Position numbers and translations under genes: made by a program
Assembly (NCBI RefSeq): GCF_001468395.1
Contig: NZ_LNSG01000008.1
Span: forward strand, 163,786-227,785
Reading direction: 5' to 3'
Source of the DNA: Sphingopyxis sp. H073
GTDB lineage: Bacteria > Pseudomonadota > Alphaproteobacteria > Sphingomonadales > Sphingomonadaceae
Length of the DNA stretch: 64,000 nucleotides
Shown: positions 7,328 to 15,586 of the stretch, piece by piece
How the letters are laid out: every line of letters starts with the position of its first letter
How positions within the stretch are numbered: the first letter of the stretch is position 1
The notes under the pieces: model-generated
What the model saw: only the letters and a program-made list of their open reading frames with translations
Databases searched by the model: none
Told to the model about the DNA's origin: nothing

Positions 7328-8734
7328 ATGCTTCTTCGTTCGCTTCTCATCACCGTTTCCGCGCTGACGCTTTCGGCGTGCGCGGTCGGGCCGGACTTCG
7401 TCGCGCCCACTCCCCCTGTGACGGCGTCCGGCCCCTTCCTCTCGACCAAGGCCGGGGTCACCAGTACCGCTGCCGCCGATGCCGAATGGTGGCGGCTGTA
7501 CAAGGATCCGGTGCTCGACGGGCTGGTCGCGGACGCGCTCGCGGCGAACACCGATGTCCGCGTCGCGGTCGCCCGCATCGCCAAGGCGCGCGCGTCTTTG
7601 CGCGAAGTCCGCGGCGACCGCCTGCCCTCGACCAGCCTCAGCGCCGGTGCGACCTACGGCCGCGTCAGCGAGGGTCAGGTGCCCGCGGGCGCCGACCGCA
7701 CCGGCTGGCAGGTCGATGCCGGGCTGACTGTCGGCTATGAGGTCGATCTGTTCGGCCGCGTGTCGCGCGGGATCGAGGCGGCGCGCGGCGATGTCGCTGC
7801 CGCCGAGGCCGACGCCGACGCGGTGCGCGTCACCGTCGCCGCCGAAACCGCGCGCGCCTATGCCGATGCCGCCTCGGCGGCCGAGCGGCTGGGGGTCGCC
7901 GAGCGGATCGTCGCCTTGCTCGACAAATCGGTCGCGCTGACCGCGCGCCGCGCCGAGGTCGGCCTGACGACGAAGCTCGATACCGCGCGCATCGCCGCGC
8001 TTCGCGACCAGCGCCGCGCCGACATCCCGGCGATCGCCGCCGAGCGCGACGCCGCGCTGTTCCGTCTCGCGACGCTGACCGGCCGTGCGCCCGCCGAACT
8101 GCCGCAGATCGCGGCGGCGCGGACGACGACGCTGCGCCTCGACCAACCGATCCCGGTCGGCGACGGCGCCGCGCTGCTGGCGCGCCGCCCGGACGTGGCG
8201 GCGGCCGAGCGCCGCCTCGCCGCCTCGACCGCGCGCATCGGGGTCGCGACATCGGACCTTTATCCGAAGGTCACGCTCGGCGCGTCGGTCGGCCAGACCA
8301 GCTCGGGGCTGGGCGACCTGTTCGGCGGCGGGCCGCTGCGCTGGCTGCTCGGCCCGCTGATCAACTGGAACTTCCTCAATCAGGAAGGCGCGCGCGCGCG
8401 CATCGCTGGGGCCGAGGCCGATACGCAGGTCTCGCTCGCGACTTTCGACGGCACCGTGCTCCGCGCGCTCGAGGAGACCGAAACCGCGCTCTCCTCCTAT
8501 GCGCACCAGCTCGACCGGCGCACCGCGTTGCAGGCGGCGCGCGACCAGGCCGAGACCGCAGTGAAAATCACCCGCGCGCAGCAGCGCGAGGGGGCGATCG
8601 ACGGGCTCGTCGCGCTCGATGCCGAACGCACCTTTGCCGAAGCCGAAGCCTCGCTGGCGCTTGCCGACGCGCGGATCGCCGACGCGCAGGTCGATCTGTT
8701 CCGCGCGCTCGGCGGGCGGTGGAACCGGAGCTGA
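7328..8734 (+). CDS. Outer membrane efflux channel lipoprotein (NodT/OprM family)
   Basis: 468 residues. The N-terminus is a lipoprotein signal: hydrophobic LLITVSALTLSAC with a lipobox Leu-Ser-Ala-Cys at about residues 15-18, followed by the family start AVGPDFVAP. The body contains two repeats of the long coiled alpha-barrel hairpins plus beta-barrel strands, including the usual ALLARRPDVAAAERRLAAS stretch near residue 285. It completes the tripartite pump with the two genes upstream. An AGGAGA-like ribosome site precedes the ATG. Confidence 0.95.
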   Translation: MLLRSLLITVSALTLSACAVGPDFVAPTPPVTASGPFLSTKAGVTSTAAADAEWWRLYKDPVLDGLVADALAANTDVRVAVARIAKARASLREVRGDRLPSTSLSAGATYGRVSEGQVPAGADRTGWQVDAGLTVGYEVDLFGRVSRGIEAARGDVAAAEADADAVRVTVAAETARAYADAASAAERLGVAERIVALLDKSVALTARRAEVGLTTKLDTARIAALRDQRRADIPAIAAERDAALFRLATLTGRAPAELPQIAAARTTTLRLDQPIPVGDGAALLARRPDVAAAERRLAASTARIGVATSDLYPKVTLGASVGQTSSGLGDLFGGGPLRWLLGPLINWNFLNQEGARARIAGAEADTQVSLATFDGTVLRALEETETALSSYAHQLDRRTALQAARDQAETAVKITRAQQREGAIDGLVALDAERTFAEAEASLALADARIADAQVDLFRALGGRWNRS

Positions 8735-8741
8735 CATTGCC

Positions 8742-8769
8742 CTGTGTCCCCGCCGTCACGGGGACACAG
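8742..8769 (+). terminator. Hairpin after the efflux operon
   Basis: CTGTGTCCCC (8742-8751) and GGGGACACAG (8760-8769) form a perfect 10-bp stem with an 8-base loop just after the last efflux gene. A T-rich AATTTGTTT follows within a few bases, so it is a plausible intrinsic terminator, although the core also resembles the local REP-type palindromes. Confidence 0.6.
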
Positions 8770-8895
8770 AATTTGTTTCTGCGGGCATAGGCAATCCGCC
8801 CGGACCGCGCCTTGTCCGGCGACATTGGTTTCCCAATATAAACGATGCGCGCGGCACTTCCGCCGCCCCGCGATCCGCATCGGGAGTTTGTCACC

Positions 8896-10158
8896 ATGCA
8901 GCGCTACGCCCAGAAAATCTTCGTCGCCTCCGGCCTTCGCACCCCCTTCGGACGCGGCGGCGGCGCGCTCGCCGACCATGACGCGATCAGCCTGTCGGTC
9001 CCGCTCGCCAAGGCGATGGCCGATATCGCGCGTCCCGACCTGTTCGTCTGGGGTACGGTGATCCCCAGCCTCGGGTGGAGCAATATCGGCCGTGAAGTGT
9101 GGCTCGACGCGAAGCTGGACCCGACCGTCCCCGCCTTCTCCGCCGTCCTCGCCTGCTCGACGAGCATGGTCGCGGCCTTCGCCGCAGCCGGAATGCTCGG
9201 CGGCAGCGCCGACCTTGCGCTTGTCGGCGGCGCCGAGGTGATGAGCAATCCGCCCATCGGCCTCAAGCTCGACGTATCGAAGCGGATCACCAAGCTGTTC
9301 CGCACCGACCCGCCCGCCGCGATCGCCGCCTTGCAGGCGCTGACCGCCGACGATCTGACCTTGCCCGTCAAGGGCTGGGCGAACCGCATCACCGGCCGCA
9401 CGATGGGCGACCATATGGAGGAAACCGCGCAGGAGTGGGGCATCACGCGCGCGGCGCAGGACGATTGGGCGCTGAAGAGCCACCAGCGCGCGGTCGCCGG
9501 ATGGGAGCGCGGCTTCTTCGACGATCTCGTCCTTCCGCTCCCCGAACTCGCGCGCGACGCCAATACGCGCGCCGACACCTCGGCCGAAAAACTTGCCGCG
9601 CTGCCCCCCGCCTTCGACAAATCGGGGAAGGGATCTTTGACCGCTGGCAACAGTTCGCCGATCACCGACGGCGCCGCCGCGCTGTGGGTCGCGACCGAGG
9701 CGGGGCTGTCGCGCCTGCCCGCCGGAACGCCCTTCGCCGAGCTGGTCGATCAGGAGATCGCCGCGGTCGATCATCATGTCGACGGGCTGCTGATGGCGCC
9801 GAGCTTCGCGATCCCGCGCCTGCTCGCGCGGCACGGCCTGCGCTACGAGGACGTCGCCTTGTGGGAAATCCACGAGGCCTTCGCGGCACAGGTGCTCGCC
9901 AACGTCGCCGCGCTCGAAAAGCCCGGCTGGACGAAGGACCGCGCGGGCGTCGATTTCGACTTCGGCCCCTTCCCGTGGGACCGCGTCAACCCGAACGGCG
10001 GCTCGGTCGCGATCGGCCACCCCTTCGCCGCAACCGGCGCGCGCGACCTCAGCCAGGCGGTCAAGGAACTGTCGGCGCTGCCGTCCGGGTCATGGGCGAT
10101 CGTCAGCGTCTGCGCCGACGGCGGCCACGGGACGGTGGCGCTGCTGCGCACGCCGTAA
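8896..10158 (+). CDS. Thiolase (acetyl-CoA acyltransferase family)
   Basis: 420 residues from ATG 8896, which has CGGGAG nine bases upstream and starts the domain at QRYAQKIFVASGLRTPFG. It catalyses thiolytic cleavage or condensation of acyl-CoA (beta-oxidation or acetoacetyl-CoA formation). Catalytic residues are visible: nucleophilic Cys87 in LACSTSM, the His in WEIHEAFAAQVLAN, and the C-terminal NPNGGSVAIGHPFAATGAR block. The last Cys lies in VCADGGHGTVALL instead of the more usual CGGGG form. No fatty-acid degradation partners are adjacent, so substrate chain length is open. It is the last gene before the tRNA-Gly scar. Confidence 0.92.
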   Translation: MQRYAQKIFVASGLRTPFGRGGGALADHDAISLSVPLAKAMADIARPDLFVWGTVIPSLGWSNIGREVWLDAKLDPTVPAFSAVLACSTSMVAAFAAAGMLGGSADLALVGGAEVMSNPPIGLKLDVSKRITKLFRTDPPAAIAALQALTADDLTLPVKGWANRITGRTMGDHMEETAQEWGITRAAQDDWALKSHQRAVAGWERGFFDDLVLPLPELARDANTRADTSAEKLAALPPAFDKSGKGSLTAGNSSPITDGAAALWVATEAGLSRLPAGTPFAELVDQEIAAVDHHVDGLLMAPSFAIPRLLARHGLRYEDVALWEIHEAFAAQVLANVAALEKPGWTKDRAGVDFDFGPFPWDRVNPNGGSVAIGHPFAATGARDLSQAVKELSALPSGSWAIVSVCADGGHGTVALLRTP

Positions 10159-10189
10159 GGCCAGCGATCGTTCGTCGATTTCGGAAAAC

Positions 10190-10235
10190 TGGAGCGGGCG
10201 AAGGGATTCGAACCCTCGACCCCAACCTTGGCAAG
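10190..10235 (-). other. 3' fragment of tRNA-Gly(GCC), attachment-site scar
   Basis: Read on the minus strand, these 46 bases are the anticodon stem-loop onward of a tRNA: CTTGCCAAG anticodon arm (GCC), variable loop, GGTTCGAATCC T-arm, and an acceptor end finishing CGCCCGCTCCA. The sequence beyond 10235 no longer matches a tRNA, so the D-arm and 5' acceptor half are missing. A tyrosine integrase starts 164 bp away. This is the classic duplicated-core (att) arrangement left when an element integrates into the 3' end of a tRNA gene. The intact copy should be at the far end of the element. Confidence 0.85.
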
Positions 10236-10398
10236 AAATTACTGCAAATACCCCAGAGCTTCTTTTTCTACGCCAAGGTACGAAAAACCAAGCTTTTGTT
10301 GACTTCAGCCTACGATATTCTATCCTCGACCTACCCTGCGAAGCGGTGATTTTCTATTACGTCCTTATTACTTTTCGAATCTGCCACCCTCGCGTAAT

Positions 10399-11682
10399 AT
10401 GATGGAGGAACTTGTGGCGCTTGCAAAGCTCAATAAGCGGACGGTCGATGCGCTGGCTGCACCAGCGACAGGCCAGGCATTTCTTTGGGATACCGAGATC
10501 AAAGGTTTCGGTGTCCGTGTCGGCGCAACCGGGACGAAAACCTTCGTCATCCAGTATATGAATGAGGAAGGCCGGGTTCGGCGAGTGAAGATCGGGCGCT
10601 TCGGCGTGATGACGGTCGAGCAAGCCCGCGAGTTGGCAAAGATCCAGTTGGGCAAGGTCGCCTCTGGCGAAGATCCCGCAGAGGAGTCGCGCCGGGTACG
10701 GAAGGATCTCAATGTCGCCGAGATGTGCGAATGGTATCTCGTCGAAGCGCGGGCCGGCCGCATTCTTGGACGGAAGAACCGCCCGATCAAGGACACCTCG
10801 CTCAACATGGATGAGAGCCGCATCCGGACGCATATCATCCCGCTGACGGGTAAACGCCTCGTGCGGAAGCTGACGATCGCCGACGTCGAGGCCATGCAAA
10901 ATGACATCGCCACCGGTCAAACCCGAAAGCCTCCTTCGGGCGGGCGCGGCGGCCGCCCGACGGGCGGTGCCGGCGTCGCCGGGAGGAGCCTCGGCACCCT
11001 TCAGGCCATTCTCGGCCATGCAAAGCATAAGGGACTGATTGCCGAACACCCCACGAAGGGCGCGAAGAAGCTCGCAACCAAGAAAAAGACCCGGCGTCTC
11101 AGCATCGCCGAGATCGAGCTGCTCGGTCGGGCGATCGGCCGGGCCGAACTGAGTTCCGAGAACCCCGTTGCGCTCGCAATTGTCAGGACTCTCCTTCTGA
11201 CCGGCTATCGGCGGGAAGAGGCGCAGGCACTGCAGCGGCAGTGGGTCAACCCCATCTGCGGTTACGTCGCGTTCCCCGACACGAAGAGCGACGCGCAATA
11301 TCGGGCGATCGGACCCGAGGCGGTCAAGATCGTTGTCGCACAGCCCGAAATTGCCGGCTGCCCCTACGTCTTTCCCGCGTCGAATGGCGAAGGCCCTTTT
11401 ACCGCCGTCAGCGACTGCCTGGCTCGCCTGTGCCGCTCGGCCGGCATCGAGGGTGTAACGCCGCATACGCTGCGCCACACCTTCGGGAGCATGGCTGGCG
11501 AACTCGGCTTCTCCGAGCTCACGATCCGCGCGATGCTAGGCCACGCGTCGCAAAGTGTGACGCAGGACTATGTTCATATCGATGAAGCTGTGAAGCTGGC
11601 GGTCAGCCGCACTTCGGACGAGATCGCAAAACATCTCGAGACTGGCGTGCGGAAGGCGGCAAAGATGAAGTTCGCTCAATGA
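10399..11682 (+). CDS. Tyrosine recombinase/integrase (P4-type)
   Basis: 427 residues. Residues 1-95 form the N-terminal arm-binding domain (DUF4102-like: LNKRTVDALAAPATGQAFLWD, GFGVRVGATGTKTFVIQY). A core-binding SAM-like domain and the C-terminal catalytic domain follow. Catalytic residues are visible: Arg271 in LTGYRREEA, His356-x-x-Arg359 in HTLRHTF, His382 in LGHAS and nucleophile Tyr391 in DYVH, so the enzyme looks intact. An insertion rich in Gly/Arg (about residues 174-196) is unusual. It sits next to a truncated tRNA-Gly, so it most likely inserted the element starting at 10236. No excisionase or conjugation genes are seen nearby. Confidence 0.93.
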   Translation: MMEELVALAKLNKRTVDALAAPATGQAFLWDTEIKGFGVRVGATGTKTFVIQYMNEEGRVRRVKIGRFGVMTVEQARELAKIQLGKVASGEDPAEESRRVRKDLNVAEMCEWYLVEARAGRILGRKNRPIKDTSLNMDESRIRTHIIPLTGKRLVRKLTIADVEAMQNDIATGQTRKPPSGGRGGRPTGGAGVAGRSLGTLQAILGHAKHKGLIAEHPTKGAKKLATKKKTRRLSIAEIELLGRAIGRAELSSENPVALAIVRTLLLTGYRREEAQALQRQWVNPICGYVAFPDTKSDAQYRAIGPEAVKIVVAQPEIAGCPYVFPASNGEGPFTAVSDCLARLCRSAGIEGVTPHTLRHTFGSMAGELGFSELTIRAMLGHASQSVTQDYVHIDEAVKLAVSRTSDEIAKHLETGVRKAAKMKFAQ

Positions 11683-11769
11683 CTCTTTCGGTCAGCGCAT
11701 CCGGAGCGCGGATTGATCGGGTCGATCGAGTGCGCGGCTACTCCGGGAATGCGCTGGCCTTCAGCAATG

Positions 11770-12438
11770 TCATAGCTCATAGCGCCTCCCGGCAAGGTCG
11801 CCTCGTTCCCCTTTCGAAACCAGCATCGACTTGCTCCGCAATGCAGCCGGCAGGCTCGTGCAATCGGCGGCCCGGACGGGCCCAAGAATCCGGCAAACCT
11901 CGGCAAGATATTCGTCTGGAACCCGCATCCGGGCGCCTTGCAGGGCGGCATGAAGCATGACCGCTATCTCTTCTTGATTCAGCACGCCGCGCGTCACCGG
12001 ACTCAGTAGCAATTCTGCCGAGCTAACGATTGGCAAGGCCGGGAAGCGCCGACTAGCGAGGCCGATCGCCTTGCGCTCGTCAATCATCGCGGTACCGCCG
12101 ATCTGGAGGGCGTGCGCCAAAGTTGCGGCCTCACCATCGTCGAGCGTCTCGCTGATCGAACCGACGACGAACCCCATGAACAAGGCTTCTGCGTCCGCGT
12201 GCAGCTCGGCGACTTCGACCAGCCCCATCTCGATCAGCTCGGCCATCCTCTCGGCCGTCGCTCGCCCCTTGTCGCGGCCTCGCTCAAGTTCACCGAGCAC
12301 AATGCGAGGCAGGATGGGCGGGCGGACAAGCGCTCGAAGGATCGCGATGGCCTGTCCCCCTGCGATGATGTTGATCCAGACGCTGGCATCCGCGACGAGC
12401 GGACGGCCGCCATCAAAGCAGGAACGAGGGGGACTCAT
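11770..12438 (-). CDS. PIN-domain nuclease, last gene of a putative defence operon
   Basis: 222 residues. The PIN (VapC-like, PilT N-terminus) acidic cluster is readable: Asp17 in VADASVWIN, Glu50 in LGELERG, Asp100/Asp101 with Glu103 in LDDGEAATLAHA, and Asp120 in MIDERKA. Such proteins are metal-dependent ribonucleases, often toxins. A C-terminal extension of about 70 residues beyond the PIN core is uncommon for a simple VapC. The start overlaps the end of the XRE-ImmA/IrrE gene by 26 bp, so the two are translationally coupled. The upstream protein may act as antitoxin or regulator. No canonical VapB antitoxin is adjacent. Confidence 0.88.
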   Translation of the reverse strand: MSPPRSCFDGGRPLVADASVWINIIAGGQAIAILRALVRPPILPRIVLGELERGRDKGRATAERMAELIEMGLVEVAELHADAEALFMGFVVGSISETLDDGEAATLAHALQIGGTAMIDERKAIGLASRRFPALPIVSSAELLLSPVTRGVLNQEEIAVMLHAALQGARMRVPDEYLAEVCRILGPVRAADCTSLPAALRSKSMLVSKGERGDLAGRRYEL

Positions 12439-13588
12439 CGGTCTCCGCTCCTTCCGCTTCGAACTCGTCGATCAGCGCGCGGGCATCCACGCGGTCGATA
12501 TGCAGCAGACGCGCGACCTGGCCTTCGCTGATCAGCTCGCGGCGCCATGCCTCGCTCGCCATGAGGCTCATGCGCATCGACACCTGGCGCCGTGCGTCCG
12601 CGCGCGCATCGTCGGCCGGAATCGCGTCGCCGAGCACTTCGCGCGCCTGGACGTCGGTGATGCGGCCCTGATGCGCGAACCAGTCCCAGGTCCCCGCCTT
12701 AGTTAGGCCAAGTTCCTCGAGCCGGCGCACCATCGCCTCGCGCGACACACCGAAATAATGCGCGAGCAGGATGATATGGCGGCGAGTGAGCTTCGCCGCG
12801 CCCGCGGTCAGCTCTTGGAACTTGGCCGCAACAGCCCTCGCCGGGGTCAGGAAGCAGCGCCCGAACGCATTGGCATAACGCTCTTCGCGGCTGGATTCGG
12901 GGGAATTGGCATGGAGCGCGTCCGGCGACCTCCGGGTCGAAATGAAATGGCCAAGCTCATGCGCCCCGGTCTGGGTGCGCCGGTCGCGCGGATGGGCGGC
13001 GTTCAAAAGAATGCACGCGCCGATCGCATCGTCAAAGGCATAGAGACCCGAAATCTTCGGGTCGATGCGGCGGATGAACACTCTGGCGCCCAGCTGCAGT
13101 TCGAGCAAGGAGACAATGTCGTGGATCGGCGCCAGGCCGAGCCCCAGCAGCTGCCGCAGCTCCCACGCATCCTGTTCGGCCTGGAGCAGGACATTGCCCG
13201 GCAACAGTGGGCGCTCGGGCGGATCGAACCGCACGCGCTTGATGCCAAGGAGATTTTCCAGCTCGAGTTCGGCCTGGACAAGGCTGTTGAGCAGGTTGAT
13301 CGCCGGATCGATCTCGTCGCCCTGCTCGCCGGCTTTGCGGAAGCGCGGCCGCAGATCGACCTTCGCGCTGTCCTGCCGGAGCAGCACGTTGAGCGAAGTT
13401 CCATAGAGCGCAGCCAGCTTCTGCAGTTCATCGACGCGCGCGCGGCGTTGCCCCTGCTCGATCGCGACAAGTGTGGTGCGGGCGACATTGAGCGCCGCCG
13501 CAGCCGCCGCCTGGGTCATCTTGGCATTCTCGCGCGCGTCGCGCAGCAGCTCGCCAATGCCTTCGGCGGTCAGGGATCCGGTGATCAT
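12413..13588 (-). CDS. XRE-HTH plus ImmA/IrrE putative metalloprotease
   Basis: 391 residues. Residues 9-72 are an XRE helix-turn-helix (IGELLRDARENAKMTQAAAA, then TTLVAIEQGQRRAR). The ImmA/IrrE zinc-peptidase signature His210-Glu-Leu-Gly-His214 follows, with the ESSREERYANAFGRCFL segment that supplies the third ligand in this family. Such fusions (COG2856 with Xre) act as cleavable or sensing repressors and as antitoxin-like partners of nucleases. The C-terminal 120 residues have no recognised domain. The ATG at 13588 overlaps the stop of the QueC-like gene as ATGA, and the 3' end overlaps the PIN gene, giving a tightly coupled operon. Possibly it represses the operon promoter and is inactivated on stress. 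Confidence 0.9.
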   Translation of the reverse strand: MITGSLTAEGIGELLRDARENAKMTQAAAAAALNVARTTLVAIEQGQRRARVDELQKLAALYGTSLNVLLRQDSAKVDLRPRFRKAGEQGDEIDPAINLLNSLVQAELELENLLGIKRVRFDPPERPLLPGNVLLQAEQDAWELRQLLGLGLAPIHDIVSLLELQLGARVFIRRIDPKISGLYAFDDAIGACILLNAAHPRDRRTQTGAHELGHFISTRRSPDALHANSPESSREERYANAFGRCFLTPARAVAAKFQELTAGAAKLTRRHIILLAHYFGVSREAMVRRLEELGLTKAGTWDWFAHQGRITDVQAREVLGDAIPADDARADARRQVSMRMSLMASEAWRRELISEGQVARLLHIDRVDARALIDEFEAEGAETDESPSFLL

Positions 13589-14973
13589 TGCCATGGCGAC
13601 ACCATCGCGATCCGCGAGACGAACGATTCCTTGCCGAGGCTCGCGAGAAAGGCGAGCCATTCCGACCGGTGCCGTTCGAGCAGATCGAACATTTCCCGCT
13701 CGGCGACCGCCGCTTCTATCCCGAGCCCGTCGGCGGTTTCATGCGCAACGCGCCGCACTGCGCGGCGATGCAAGTCCGAGCGCGCGAGGGCGGCGAGATG
13801 ATCAAGGTGAAGAATCCCCGCGATCGCATAATCCTCGAATGCCTTGCTCATCCGGGCAAACCCTTTGACGGTGCCGCCGTGAATGTCGCTCGCACCGAGA
13901 TTTTCCCAGATATATTCGTCGGATGCCTCGACGATCCCGGCGGTGTGCATGCTCATGCGGCGCAGCATGCAGGCCGCGCAGATGCCGCACTGGCGTCGGC
14001 GGCCGCCGAAACTGACACGCCGCGAATCCTGCCAGCACGAGCGCGTGTCGTGCCAGGTCGGAGCAGCCTCCAGCGCGTGAGCCGCGGCAAGAGTCTCGCC
14101 CTTCGTATACCAGATGCGCGGATACTCGTAGGTCGGGACGCTTTTTCCCATGGCCGCGAACAGCTTCTCGATCCGCTGAGTGAAGGCGGGATGCACGCGA
14201 TAATCGGGATAGATCTGACCGCTCGACGCGATGATCGGACCGAGTGCGCCTTGTCCGCTCTCGGTGACGACAATCCGATCGACCTTCGCCAGCTGCGCGG
14301 CGATGCCAGTGATCATCGCGAACTTGAACCCGCGTGACCGCGCGGAGGATTCGACGCGCTGGCGCTTGCCCAGCTTCACATCGAACGGAACCGCAGTGAA
14401 CCGCCGCTGCTTGCGCGGCGTCCCTTTAGTGTCGGCCCCCTTGGTGCCGAGACGGACCCGCACCAGCCCGCCTTTCTCCTTTGCCGCGACGAGGGCGGCC
14501 ACGGCCCGTGAATCGAGACCATCGCTATAGGGCATGATGATCTTGTCGGGGATCGAGAGATCAAGCTTACGCGGACCGACCTCGACGACATCGTGCTGGC
14601 GCCGGACGAAGCTCAACGCCCAGCGGTCGCCGGTGAGAAAGGCAAGTGCTTCCCCCAGCGCTTGTCGCACCGATGGCTTGTTCCAGAGGCTGTCGTCATG
14701 AACGGCGACGCGCAGATCGAAGGCGCGCGCCCAGCCCCACGCCGGACGGCGCACGCTCAGATCGCAATATTCGACGGCGGCAGCGATGATCATCAGGTCG
14801 ACCAGCTCGGGATGCCAATCCGCGAAGAAGAAGTCCTTCAGCCCCTCAATCGACAGCGTGATGCTCTTGCCAAGGATCGCGCCCTGCGCCCCGTCACGCA
14901 GCGGCTCGTCTTCCTCCACGGCGTCGATCCGAACGCCTTCCGCATCCGCCACATGATAAGCCTTCACATTCAC
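13585..14973 (-). CDS. QueC-like PP-loop protein (QatC-like)
   Basis: 462 residues from GTG 14973, which overlaps the upstream stop as GTGA. The centre carries a PP-loop ATP-pyrophosphatase motif, PYSDGLDSRAVAAL (Ser150 to Ser155), as in 7-cyano-7-deazaguanine synthase QueC. The C-terminal part has a QueC-type zinc site: Cys313, then CGICAACMLRR with Cys329, Cys332 and Cys335. An N-terminal domain of about 140 residues with no QueC counterpart precedes it, as in QatC of the Qat anti-phage system. No queuosine genes are adjacent, and the neighbours are a putative protease and a nuclease. A role in defence, perhaps activating or modifying a protein or nucleic acid end, is an inference. Confidence 0.85.
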   Translation of the reverse strand: MNVKAYHVADAEGVRIDAVEEDEPLRDGAQGAILGKSITLSIEGLKDFFFADWHPELVDLMIIAAAVEYCDLSVRRPAWGWARAFDLRVAVHDDSLWNKPSVRQALGEALAFLTGDRWALSFVRRQHDVVEVGPRKLDLSIPDKIIMPYSDGLDSRAVAALVAAKEKGGLVRVRLGTKGADTKGTPRKQRRFTAVPFDVKLGKRQRVESSARSRGFKFAMITGIAAQLAKVDRIVVTESGQGALGPIIASSGQIYPDYRVHPAFTQRIEKLFAAMGKSVPTYEYPRIWYTKGETLAAAHALEAAPTWHDTRSCWQDSRRVSFGGRRRQCGICAACMLRRMSMHTAGIVEASDEYIWENLGASDIHGGTVKGFARMSKAFEDYAIAGILHLDHLAALARSDLHRRAVRRVAHETADGLGIEAAVAEREMFDLLERHRSEWLAFLASLGKESFVSRIAMVSPWQ

Positions 14974-15539
14974 AGCGGCACTCCGTCGTCTAGGCCGGAA
15001 TAGGTGGCAGCGGCCGGAGCCTGCGGGGCATCCGCGGTGCGAAGCACTTGCCGCGCCACCGCGGAAATATCGATCTCGCCATGCGCGCCTTCGAGACGCG
15101 ACCGCACAGCGCGAGCGCGCTGGCCGGACGCCTCGCGGAACATATGCTCTTCGACCTGGCGAAATCCTGCGAGCAGCCGGTCGGAGACGGTGCCCTCGGC
15201 CGCCTGTTGCAGGGCGTCGGCCGGAGCGCAACCGTCATTGAGGGCATCGACCGCGTTCCGAAGGAAGCTCGCCTCCATCGGCGAACTGGCCTGGGAGTGC
15301 ATCGCGCGGAGATCGGCAACGGGGAGGTCGCGAAATAGGCCAGGTTCATCAGGGCCGATGATCAGGCTGGACACCCTGCTGAGAAAGCCTGGCGACAATT
15401 CGGCGCGGCAATCCCGCTCGGCAGCAGCATGCAGCGCGTCGGCAATCTCGCGGGTCGAGAAAGCCTCAACATAAGCGCATTTGGCCGCGAGCTTCCAACG
15501 TGGCGACATAGGCAGTGAACGATAGGGCCCATCACTCAT
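14970..15539 (-). CDS. Unknown first gene of the QueC/ImmA/PIN operon
   Basis: 189 residues. It has no signal peptide or membrane span, so it is cytoplasmic. The sequence looks mostly helical (AAKCAYVEAFSTREIADALH, FLSRVSSLIIG, ASSPMEASFLRNAVDALNDG). It ends with a flexible Ala/Pro tail (ADAPQAPAAATYSG) that could be a modification or interaction tail; in Qat systems QatB occupies the equivalent position beside QatC. I do not recognise a family. The ATG at 15539 is preceded by AGGAG, and the stop overlaps the QueC-like start by 4 bp, so the protein is probably made in proportion to it. A TTGACA promoter with palindromes lies just upstream. Confidence 0.82.
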   Translation of the reverse strand: MSDGPYRSLPMSPRWKLAAKCAYVEAFSTREIADALHAAAERDCRAELSPGFLSRVSSLIIGPDEPGLFRDLPVADLRAMHSQASSPMEASFLRNAVDALNDGCAPADALQQAAEGTVSDRLLAGFRQVEEHMFREASGQRARAVRSRLEGAHGEIDISAVARQVLRTADAPQAPAAATYSGLDDGVPL

Positions 15540-15556
15540 GGCAGATCTCCTGCCAC

Positions 15557-15586
15557 GCTAACTAATTAGCAATCTGACATTGTCAA
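15557..15586 (-). promoter_or_regulatory. Promoter with two palindromic operators
   Basis: On the minus strand TTGACA occupies 15586-15581, with a weak TAGTTA -10 at 15564-15559. Two perfect inverted repeats overlay it: TGACA-T-TGTCA (15575-15585) over the -35 box and GCTAA-CTAA-TTAGC (15557-15570) over the -10. A further TGACA half-site lies at 15606-15610 beyond an AT-rich stretch. This fits repression by the operon's own XRE protein. Confidence 0.6.

Noticed and set aside
10190..10235. A functional tRNA gene
   Set aside because: Only the 3' half is present; no D-arm or 5' acceptor strand follows 10235, so it cannot fold as a tRNA.
13585..15231. Start of the QueC-like gene at 15231
   Set aside because: The extra 86 N-terminal codons overlap the upstream gene in another frame and are Arg-rich without pattern; GTG 14973 couples exactly to the upstream stop.
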